Source: an uncultured Caryophanales bacterium (GTDB lineage Bacteria; Bacillota_I; Bacilli_A; RF39; UBA660). From it: DNA of 8,536 bases. Below are positions 1 to 5,495 of this stretch, piece after piece. Each line of letters opens with the position of its first letter. Within the stretch, counting starts at the first letter, position 1. Made by a program: the position numbers and the translations under genes. The notes under the pieces were generated by a model. That model was not told the DNA's origin. It made no database searches and was given only the letters and a program-made list of their open reading frames with translations. The DNA is taken from NCBI GenBank assembly GCA_947065955.1, contig CAMSXY010000041.1, positions 1 through 8,536 of the forward strand, given 5' to 3'.

Positions 1-79
1 TCAACTAGGGTTTAAATAGTTCTTTTTTAATGTCTACTTTTTATTGACAAGTTCAGCTATAAAACCTTCTTAAAAGAAC

Positions 80-1834
80 CTACATTTGTTTTTTCTGTAT
101 TCTTTCTTGTAATTCATTTTTAAATGCTTCCAAAGATACAGTTACTGTCTCACTACTTCCGTGTTTACGATAACTAATCGTTTTATTATCTTGCTCCTGA
201 TCCCCTAAAATAAGAGTATAAGGAATTTTTTTCATCTGACTATCACGCATACGATAAGAAAGTTTTTCATCTCGTTGGTCTAGATAAACACGATAACCAA
301 GCTTTTGAAGTTCTCTATATATTTCTTGTGCATAAGCTTCATGATGTTGGATGTTTACAGGAACAATATGAAGTTGCGTAGGTGCAATAAAGAATGGTAA
401 AACTCCTTTTGTTTCTTCTAATAAAAAGGCTGTAAAACGATCGATCGTTCCAAGAATCGCACGATGAATAACAACAGGACGTGCCTTTTCACCAGATTCA
501 TCAATATAAGTTAAATCAAAACGTTCTGGAAGTAAAAAATCAAGCTGACAAGTAGAAAGGGTAATATCATGACCAAGAGCCGTTTTAATTTGCACATCTA
601 ATTTAGGCCCATAAAAAGCGGCTTCCCCTACGGCCTCATAAAAATCTAAATGTAAATCTGTCAATACTCTACGAAGTTCTCCTTCTGCTTTTTCCCACAT
701 AGAATCATTATCAAAATACTTTTCTTTATTTTCCTTATCACGTAAAGATAAACGGAAAGTATAATTTTTTATTCCAAAATCCTTATAAACTTCCAAAATT
801 AGTTGTACAACACGACTAATTTCCTCTTCGATTTGATCTGGACGAACAAACAAATGAGCATCGTTTTGACACATAGCACGAACGCGTTCTAAACCACAAA
901 CAGCACCACTGGCTTCATATCGGAAATCTGCAGCAAGCTCTCCTAACCTTATTGGTAAATCTCGATAAGAATGAAGGGAATTTTTATAAATTAACATATG
1001 ATGTGGGCAATTCATTGGTCGAAGAACAAGTTGTTCACGATCCATTTCCATAGCTGGAAACATATCTTCTTTATAATGATCCCAATGTCCACTTGTTTTG
1101 TAAAGATCTACACTTCCAAGACAAGGCGTATACACATGTTGATATCCTAAAGAAACTTCCTTATCGACAATATAACGTTCTAAAATTCTACGAATAACAG
1201 CACCATTAGGAAGCCACATAGGAAGTCCAGACCCTACAAGTTCATGCGTCATAAAAATGCCCATGTCTTTTCCAATTTTACGATGATCCCTTTGTTTTGC
1301 TTCTTCTAAAAGCTGTAGATAAGCATTCAAATCTTCTTCATTTTCGAAACAAACACCATAAATTCGTTGAAGCATTTTATTTTTAGAATCACCTTTAAAA
1401 TAAGCGCCACTTACCTTTAACAATTTAAAATACTTCAATTCCTTTACACTTTCTACGTGAGGTCCCCTACAAAGATCTGTAAAGTCTCCCTGCGTATAAC
1501 AAGTAATTTCAGTATCCTCAGGCATATTTTCAATTAAATCTATTTTATAAGGATCTTCTTTAAAAAATTCCAAAGCCTCCATACGTGTCAAGACTTTTCG
1601 TACAATACGTTTTCCATCCTTAGCAATTTTTTTCATTTCTTTTTCAATTGCTACTAAATCTTCTTCTTTAATAACTTGATCTCCAAGATCCACATCGTAA
1701 TAAAATCCCTCTTCAATAACAGGACCTACCCAAAATTTAGCATCCTCATATAAATGCTTAATAGCTTGGGCAAGCAAATGAGCACAACTATGATTTAAAG
1801 GATGTAATCTTTCATCATTTTTAATATTTTTCAT
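80..1834 (-). CDS. thrS: Threonyl-tRNA synthetase (ThrRS), form lacking the TGS domain
   Basis: This cytoplasmic class II synthetase charges tRNA-Thr with threonine using ATP. The 584 residues begin directly in the editing domain. HSCAH (15-19) and LCRGPH (121-126) carry the His and Cys residues typical of the site that removes mischarged serine. The catalytic core follows: GLPMWLPNGA (203-212, motif 1 region), MNCPHH with Cys276, FRYEASGA (304-311, motif 2), NDAH with His327, and IHRAILGTIDRF (456-467, motif 3 region) with His457. Cys276, His327 and His457 match the family's zinc ligands that recognise threonine. An anticodon-binding domain fills about residues 488-584. Typical bacterial ThrRS is about 640 residues with an N-terminal TGS domain of about 60 residues, which is absent here. 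The start is fixed by ATG at 1834 with GGAAAGG (1843-1849) 8 bases upstream, and the T-box terminator leaves no room for an N-terminal extension. Expression should be controlled by the T-box leader. The product call is very secure. Confidence 0.98.
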   Translation of the reverse strand: MKNIKNDERLHPLNHSCAHLLAQAIKHLYEDAKFWVGPVIEEGFYYDVDLGDQVIKEEDLVAIEKEMKKIAKDGKRIVRKVLTRMEALEFFKEDPYKIDLIENMPEDTEITCYTQGDFTDLCRGPHVESVKELKYFKLLKVSGAYFKGDSKNKMLQRIYGVCFENEEDLNAYLQLLEEAKQRDHRKIGKDMGIFMTHELVGSGLPMWLPNGAVIRRILERYIVDKEVSLGYQHVYTPCLGSVDLYKTSGHWDHYKEDMFPAMEMDREQLVLRPMNCPHHMLIYKNSLHSYRDLPIRLGELAADFRYEASGAVCGLERVRAMCQNDAHLFVRPDQIEEEISRVVQLILEVYKDFGIKNYTFRLSLRDKENKEKYFDNDSMWEKAEGELRRVLTDLHLDFYEAVGEAAFYGPKLDVQIKTALGHDITLSTCQLDFLLPERFDLTYIDESGEKARPVVIHRAILGTIDRFTAFLLEETKGVLPFFIAPTQLHIVPVNIQHHEAYAQEIYRELQKLGYRVYLDQRDEKLSYRMRDSQMKKIPYTLILGDQEQDNKTISYRKHGSSETVTVSLEAFKNELQERIQKKQM

Positions 1835-1929
1835 AACTTTTTCCTTTCCTTATTTTATTATGTTTCCTTTTCTCGAAAAATTTCAAAAGATCTCTTATAA
1901 AATATATTCCAAAATATCCTTTTATAAAC

Positions 1930-1956
1930 AAAAAAACACTCCAATAAAGGAGCGTT
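1930..1956 (-). terminator. Intrinsic terminator of the thrS T-box
   Basis: On the minus strand AACGCTCC (1949-1956) pairs with GGAGTGTT (1935-1942) across the loop TTTATT, and an uninterrupted T run down to about 1930 follows. It contains one G-T wobble. The 5' arm is also the 3' arm of the antiterminator, which makes this the regulated terminator. It should also stop transcripts that read through from the upstream membrane-protein gene, because no other terminator lies between them. Confidence 0.9.
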
Positions 1957-2124
1957 TTAACGCGGTACCATCCTACTTTTTACTTAATTCAATAACGGTT
2001 TTTTCCGGAAATCTCTTTCGAGTTCAGTTCATAGGGAGTAATTATTAAAAGTATTTTTTTGGTTCACACTCTCCCAAAATCACTGGAAAATCTTTTTTAA
2101 TAACCATGTCCTAATCAAAACATT
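1930..2124 (-). ncRNA. T-box riboswitch leader of thrS
   Basis: This is the 5' leader RNA of thrS; uncharged tRNA binding should switch it from termination to read-through. The minus strand has the T-box core AGGATGGTACCGCG (1961-1974). Its UGGU bulge would pair with a tRNA acceptor end whose discriminator base is A. The strand CGCTCC is shared between the antiterminator (GCG with CGC, AGGA with TCCT) and the terminator, so the two folds exclude each other. Upstream, Stem I can be drawn as TTATTAAAA pairing with TTTTAATAA (extended by two G-U pairs). It carries an apical AGUGA bulge and a GAGAGUGUGAACC terminal loop, both typical of the family. An ACT threonine codon at 2037-2039, directly under the Stem I helix, is the best specifier candidate; ACT at 2026-2028 is an alternative. 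The 5' end is inferred from the promoter. The T-box call is firm; the exact specifier is not. Confidence 0.93.
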
Positions 2125-2130
2125 TTAATC

Positions 2131-2159
2131 ATTATATATCTAGATTTTTTCTTTGTCAA
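2131..2159 (-). promoter_or_regulatory. Consensus sigma-A promoter for thrS leader
   Basis: The minus strand has TTGACA (2154-2159), a 17-base spacer and TATAAT (2131-2136), a perfect match to the housekeeping promoter consensus. The -35 hexamer begins only two bases past the stop codon of the preceding gene. The predicted start near 2124 gives a leader of about 290 bases before the thrS ATG. A strong promoter followed by a conditional terminator is the usual T-box arrangement. Confidence 0.92.
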
Positions 2160-2161
2160 GC

Positions 2162-2875
2162 TCAACGCAATGTTATAAATAGATAAACTACATAAATTAG
2201 TTCAATAATATTTAAACAAATACCAATTATTCCAATATTTTTATAAGCACTTTTTAAAGTACGAATTCCTAAAAAGGCTCCAACTAACAAAATCGCAATA
2301 TCTAAAACAAAAGGGAGCTCTAAAAGTTGCCAAGCTAGAAGCAGCAAAAGAATAGGGATACAAACGCTTGCTATAGCAAAATATAAAAAACGATCAAAGG
2401 AAATCGGGCTTTTTTCTTTTGGTAATTCTAATTTAGAAGACTCTATTTTAGGTTCTTCAACCTTTTCTATTTTAATTTCTTCTACTTTTGGTTCTAAAAC
2501 AGCTTCTTTAGAAGTTTTCTCTTCCTCTAATTTTTTATTTTCTTGTTCTGTATTATAAAAATCATCGATAATATCATGAATCAACTGTAAAGCATGTGTC
2601 GCACGATTTCTTGTTTCCTCTAAAAGATGAACATCGTCGATTTCAAACTCTTCACCTTCTACTACAACAAAAGCCTCTATTCGAACCCTTCCAGGTTCAA
2701 TATAAACCTTCAAATCAAATGGTTGAAATTCCTCTCCCTTAGGTCTTTTTTCCATAATGATTTCATCATTATATCTTCTTTGAATATACTCATTTGCCAT
2801 AAAATATTCCATTAAATATTCTTTAATCTGTTCTTCTGTTTTACTTGTTGTAACAGATAAATATGTCCTTGCCAT
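2162..2875 (-). CDS. Unrecognised membrane protein with acidic/lysine linker (dnaI-thrS slot)
   Basis: I do not recognise this 237-residue protein. Residues 1-105 look like a small soluble alpha/beta domain (TYLSVTT strand, a helix near 13-30, then strands around 38-44, 53-60 and 63-72). Residues 106-158 form a highly charged Glu/Lys linker containing a tandem 8-residue repeat, KVEEIKIE then KVEEPKIE (130-145). Three hydrophobic stretches follow, about 163-184, 188-204 and 212-235. The last two, joined by RTLKSAYKN, resemble the two-helix pattern of DUF4190-like small membrane proteins; this is a resemblance only. With no signal peptide, the N-terminal domain is probably cytoplasmic and tethered to the membrane. 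The start is well supported: AAAGGGG (2883-2889) lies 7 bases before ATG. A TATGAT at 2904-2909 could be a -10, but its -35 is poor. In B. subtilis this position holds ytxB/ytxC; this protein does not look like YtxC. Function unknown. Confidence 0.85.
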   Translation of the reverse strand: MARTYLSVTTSKTEEQIKEYLMEYFMANEYIQRRYNDEIIMEKRPKGEEFQPFDLKVYIEPGRVRIEAFVVVEGEEFEIDDVHLLEETRNRATHALQLIHDIIDDFYNTEQENKKLEEEKTSKEAVLEPKVEEIKIEKVEEPKIESSKLELPKEKSPISFDRFLYFAIASVCIPILLLLLAWQLLELPFVLDIAILLVGAFLGIRTLKSAYKNIGIIGICLNIIELIYVVYLFITLR

Positions 2876-2912
2876 ACAATTACCCCTTTGCTAAATATAT
2901 GGTATCATAACG

Positions 2913-2943
2913 AAAAGAAAAAAACAAGAGAAAAACTCACTTG
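2913..2943 (-). terminator. Possible weak intrinsic terminator after dnaI
   Basis: Overlapping the dnaI stop codon, the minus strand has CAAGTGAG, a T-rich loop, then CTCTTG. It can form six pairs with a two-base bulge and is followed by seven T (2918-2924), a C and four more T. The stem is short and imperfect, so partial read-through into the membrane-protein gene is likely. Confidence 0.35.
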
Positions 2944-3851
2944 CGCAGATTAGTATGGTTCATTTCAAGCACATCAGTTAATTGTTCAATTCTAGAAAGA
3001 ACCCTTCTAGCTTTCATCTCTTCCACTCCAGATTTACTATTACTTAAATGCTCCTCTAGCAATTTTAAATCTAAATTGGAAGTAAAAAAAGTAGACAACG
3101 CATGATCCATACGATATTGTAAAATAGGACATAAAATTTCATCACGATTCCAAGCTGTCGTATTCTCTGCTCCAATATCATCAATTAATAAAAGAGGGGC
3201 TTTTTTTATTTTATTTATTTTTTGTTCAAAATCACTTTCAAAAGAAGATTTTAAATTTCTCAAAAATTCAGGCCAAAAGACAATAACACTTTCCACTTTT
3301 TCTTTCGCAAGTTCTGTGAATAAAGCTGTAACTAAATAACTCTTTCCTCCCCCAAAACTTCCATGCAAATAAAGGCCTTTTCCCTTCCTTTCCTTTTTAT
3401 ACTTTTTTAAAAAAGAAAGAAGCCACAAAACCGTCTCTTTACGGCTTGCATATTTAGTCTCCACCTCCGAAAATCCACAAGGAAGATTTTTTTTACCACC
3501 AAAAGTAGTAATATACTTTTGATAAGCATTTTTCTCTTCTAGATCCCTTTTGAAAAGACACGGTAAATAAGGAAAGAAAAGCATTCCATCGACTACCTTA
3601 AAAGAATAAGCATATCCTATCACTTTATTCTTACACTCCATAATATTAGAACATTCCTTACAGTGTTGATGCTCTAAATAGGCTTCTTGTAAAGTAAGTG
3701 TATAATTTTTTAAAACTTCTTCTTCAAGAGGAATCTCCTTTACAAATTGACAAAATTCTGCATCTTGCATCGCTTCTTTAAAATTTTCATTTACTTTTTT
3801 TTCTATAGATCCATACCCTAAATCTTTCATTTTCTCTTTTAAATCTATCAT
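2937..3851 (-). CDS. dnaI: Primosomal protein DnaI, helicase-loader AAA+ ATPase
   Basis: DnaI loads the replicative helicase (DnaC in Bacillus naming) onto DNA during initiation and restart, with DnaB and DnaD. With the ATG at 3851 it has 304 residues, close to B. subtilis DnaI (about 311). The N-terminal region has Cys64, Cys67, Cys73 and Cys98, matching the zinc-binding helicase-interaction domain. The AAA+ domain shows GKGLYLHGSFGGGKS (Walker A ending K170-S171), PLLLIDDIGAE (Walker B, D224-D225), TFFTSN (sensor 1, N259) and an arginine-rich helix ARRVLSR (281-287) suited to an arginine finger. A GTG at 3857 overlaps the dnaB stop as GTGA, but the ribosome binding site AGGTG (3857-3861) would then sit on the start codon. 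It is 5 bases from the ATG at 3851, which I prefer. Near-abutment with dnaB suggests co-translation. Identity is secure. Confidence 0.95.
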   Translation of the reverse strand: MIDLKEKMKDLGYGSIEKKVNENFKEAMQDAEFCQFVKEIPLEEEVLKNYTLTLQEAYLEHQHCKECSNIMECKNKVIGYAYSFKVVDGMLFFPYLPCLFKRDLEEKNAYQKYITTFGGKKNLPCGFSEVETKYASRKETVLWLLSFLKKYKKERKGKGLYLHGSFGGGKSYLVTALFTELAKEKVESVIVFWPEFLRNLKSSFESDFEQKINKIKKAPLLLIDDIGAENTTAWNRDEILCPILQYRMDHALSTFFTSNLDLKLLEEHLSNSKSGVEEMKARRVLSRIEQLTDVLEMNHTNLRK

Positions 3852-3853
3852 AC

Positions 3854-5140
3854 TCACACCTGACTTATTTTCTCTTCTAATTCTTTTAATTCGCTATCAC
3901 TTAAAAGTTCACTATCAATTTTTTGATCAAACCATTTTGGTTTAGACTCTTTTTTCATAACCGTTTTTTCTTTATGCATATTTTTTCGATTTCTATGCTC
4001 CTTTTCTGCAAAGTGCATAGCTTCCTCAACTGTTTTAATATTGCTTTTTTTCCATTGACTGGCAATCGCCTCTACAAAATTTTTAGTAAGTTTATTTTCA
4101 TTAATACGTAAAACATAGTCACATAATACATTTACAACTCCTGGCGATAATTGATAATCTAACATCAAATGTTCAATCAACATCAATTCATTTTTACTAG
4201 GACGAACTCCTTTATTCTTACTACATAAAAAATCATAAGGACTTGTATGTTCAAACATATAAATTGTACGAGATTTTAAAGTAGTATCCGATGTTTTATG
4301 AAGAAGAGCCTTTGGCTGATTTTTGTAAACTAAAGTAGGAAGTTTCCCACTATTTTCAAAAGAAGAATATTTTCTACAATTTTGTTTTAAAAGTTCTACA
4401 TCAATCATCCTTTTCTCATCAATAGAATTAGAAAGCAAATCCGCCATTTCCTCATCTTTTAAACTATAAATAAAGGCTAACTGATAGATTAATTCTTTTC
4501 GATCAGGTGTAATTGTTTTTTCATTCAAAAGACCTTTCGGTATAAGGGAAAGAACATTAAAAAAATCAATAGTCGTTTGAAAAGCAAGATCAATATTGGT
4601 AACTTTTTTAATACCTGCACCTGAAAAATCAAAGGGTGCATCTGTAGTAGACTCAAAAACTTCATGGAAAGAAGAAGTTATATCCACATATTCCTTATAT
4701 TGAAATTTAGGGGCGGAAAAATACTGAACTAGTCTTTCAAATTCGCGACTTCCAATATGGTTGTATAAGGTTGTACTTAAAATAGGATTTCCCAAAAAAT
4801 CATATGCTGAAAGAGGTGAATAAAGCTCGTAAATATAACTATTAACCGTATCTTTTTTAAAATACGTTTTCAAAAGACCAATTGCTTCTAATTTTTCGCG
4901 GGCCTCCAAAATATCTGCAATAGAAAGCCGCATATTTCCCATTAAATAATGATGCGTTAATACATGAGATACAAATTCACTTCGATCTAAATTAGACCAT
5001 AAAGTAAAATAAAGATTAGTAGCAATCCCACCAATAATAGGTTGATATAACATAGTTAAAATCGTTCGATCTTCATCTCTTAAAATCGTTTTATTAAGAA
5101 CAATATAAGTATCCGCTGGAAGAATATTTTCTTTCATCAT
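3854..5140 (-). CDS. dnaB: Replication initiation and membrane-attachment protein DnaB (Bacillus type)
   Basis: This is not the replicative helicase but the Gram-positive primosome protein. It helps load helicase at oriC and at stalled forks and links replication to the membrane. From the ATG at 5140 it has 428 residues. The N-terminal part (PADTYIVLNK, LTMLYQPIIG, ATNLYFTLW) matches the winged-helix DnaB/DnaD N-terminal domain. The C-terminal region from about 300 to 375 is a DnaB_2 domain, with SPYDFL, LSPGVVNVLCDYVL and the family signature Y/FxxxIxxxW, seen here as F355-x3-I359-x3-W363. A charged tail follows. A GTG at 5149 would add three residues, but the ribosome binding site AAGGTG then overlaps that GTG; it lies 6 bases before the ATG at 5140 (a second ATG follows directly). 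The stop codon lies two bases upstream of the dnaI ATG. In B. subtilis nrdR usually precedes dnaB; here an XRE regulator does. Confidence 0.94.
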   Translation of the reverse strand: MMKENILPADTYIVLNKTILRDEDRTILTMLYQPIIGGIATNLYFTLWSNLDRSEFVSHVLTHHYLMGNMRLSIADILEAREKLEAIGLLKTYFKKDTVNSYIYELYSPLSAYDFLGNPILSTTLYNHIGSREFERLVQYFSAPKFQYKEYVDITSSFHEVFESTTDAPFDFSGAGIKKVTNIDLAFQTTIDFFNVLSLIPKGLLNEKTITPDRKELIYQLAFIYSLKDEEMADLLSNSIDEKRMIDVELLKQNCRKYSSFENSGKLPTLVYKNQPKALLHKTSDTTLKSRTIYMFEHTSPYDFLCSKNKGVRPSKNELMLIEHLMLDYQLSPGVVNVLCDYVLRINENKLTKNFVEAIASQWKKSNIKTVEEAMHFAEKEHRNRKNMHKEKTVMKKESKPKWFDQKIDSELLSDSELKELEEKISQV

Positions 5141-5163
5141 AAAGATCACCTTGCGATTATTGT

Positions 5164-5192
5164 ATCATATTTTATTATTATAAAAAAGAAAA
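5164..5192 (-). promoter_or_regulatory. Possible dnaB promoter
   Basis: The minus strand offers TATGAT (5164-5169), with TACAAT overlapping its last base, 15-25 bases upstream of the dnaB start region. The -35 at the proper spacing (TTTTCT, 5187-5192) is weak. A TATAAT at 5177-5182 is an alternative -10, also without a good -35. The preceding hairpin makes an independent dnaB promoter plausible. Confidence 0.35.
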
Positions 5193-5212
5193 AATGACGT
5201 TAATCATTTTTT
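5182..5212 (-). terminator. AT-rich hairpin terminator candidate after the XRE gene
   Basis: The inverted repeat has perfect 9-base arms, 5204-5212 with 5189-5197 (AAAAAATGA and TCATTTTTT on the minus strand), and a 6-base loop. It is followed by C and six T. The stem overlaps the regulator's stop codon. Only one pair of each arm is G-C, so the stem is weak, but arms of this kind can terminate in either direction. Confidence 0.4.
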
Positions 5213-5409
5213 TCTGATGTTTCTTCATAAAACAAAGCATCTGGTTTCATCTTAAATATTTTAGCAATCTTATAAGCCATTGGATAAGACAAACGACGTT
5301 TTTCATTTTCTATTTGACAGTAAAACGCTTTACTAATTCCAAGTTTTTCCCCCATATCTTGTGTAGTATATTTTTGGCTTCGTCTGATTTTCCTGAGTTT
5401 TACATACAT
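5200..5409 (-). CDS. Small XRE-family helix-turn-helix regulator
   Basis: This 69-residue protein is essentially a single Cro/C1-type DNA-binding domain. The core runs from MYVKLRKIRRSQKYTTQDMG through the recognition-helix region GISKAFYCQIENEKRR (about 24-39) to YPMAYKIAKIFKMKPDALFYEE. This matches the five-helix HTH_3 pattern ending in the usual 'DxLF' motif. There is no sensor or dimerisation domain, so it likely binds as a dimer to short repeated sites. The start is chosen at ATG 5409 because GGGGAGG (5417-5423) lies 7 bases upstream. A longer reading to 5448 would run through that ribosome binding site and the -10 box. It has its own extended -10 promoter with direct repeats beside it, which suggests autoregulation (inference). 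The target is unknown; dnaB and uvrA are the nearest candidates, but similar solo regulators are often unlinked to neighbours. Confidence 0.88.
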   Translation of the reverse strand: MYVKLRKIRRSQKYTTQDMGEKLGISKAFYCQIENEKRRLSYPMAYKIAKIFKMKPDALFYEETSEKND

Positions 5410-5431
5410 ACACTTACCTCCCCGTAAAAGT

Positions 5432-5440
5432 ATTATAGCA
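5432..5440 (-). promoter_or_regulatory. Extended -10 promoter of the XRE gene
   Basis: The minus strand reads TGCTATAAT: a perfect -10 TATAAT (5432-5437) preceded by the TGn extension, which compensates for the absence of a recognisable -35. The predicted start near 5425 gives a leader of about 16 bases with a strong ribosome binding site. Confidence 0.75.
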
Positions 5441-5472
5441 CAAATCAATAAACTGCACTATGAAAATCAATA
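5438..5472. repeat. Pair of direct repeats at the XRE promoter (candidate operator)
   Basis: On the plus strand AAATCAATA occurs at 5442-5450 and again at 5464-5472, 22 bases apart, or about two helical turns. Each copy is preceded by GCAC (5438-5441 and 5455-5458), directly in one case and after five bases in the other. The array abuts the -10 box, so a protein bound here would block RNA polymerase. That the XRE protein binds here is inference. Confidence 0.5.
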
Positions 5473-5491
5473 TTTTTATGTGGAAAAATAT
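5470..5491. repeat. AT-only inverted repeat just downstream of uvrA
   Basis: Perfect 8-base arms (ATATTTTT on the minus strand at 5484-5491, AAAAATAT at 5470-5477) surround a 6-base loop, starting 5 bases after the uvrA stop. There is no long T tract, only ATTTT a few bases beyond, so terminator activity is uncertain. It touches the distal direct repeat of the XRE promoter and could instead be a binding site. Confidence 0.35.
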
Positions 5492-5495
5492 GGAA

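Noticed and set aside
44..63. Plus-strand TTGACA and TATAAA as a promoter.
   Set aside because: The spacer is only 8 bases, far from the 16-18 required, and the sequence downstream is antisense to thrS.
1..79. Terminator for thrS or the end of another gene.
   Set aside because: Only a 5-pair AT hairpin (TTCTT/AAGAA) and a distant GTTCTTTT/AAAAGAAC match are present, without a proper T tract. No reading frame with gene-like content is seen.
1860..2048. Plus-strand 62-residue open frame.
   Set aside because: It is the antisense of the T-box leader; its content is explained by the RNA structure.
2627..2815. Plus-strand 62-residue open frame opposite the membrane protein (and 3923-4111 opposite dnaB).
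   Set aside because: Each is antisense to a gene with a good start and ribosome binding site, and neither shows recognisable protein features.
5410..5448. Extending the XRE protein by 13 residues to start at 5448.
   Set aside because: The extension would begin upstream of the predicted transcription start and translate through the -10 box and the GGGGAGG ribosome binding site; the domain starts at the ATG at 5409.
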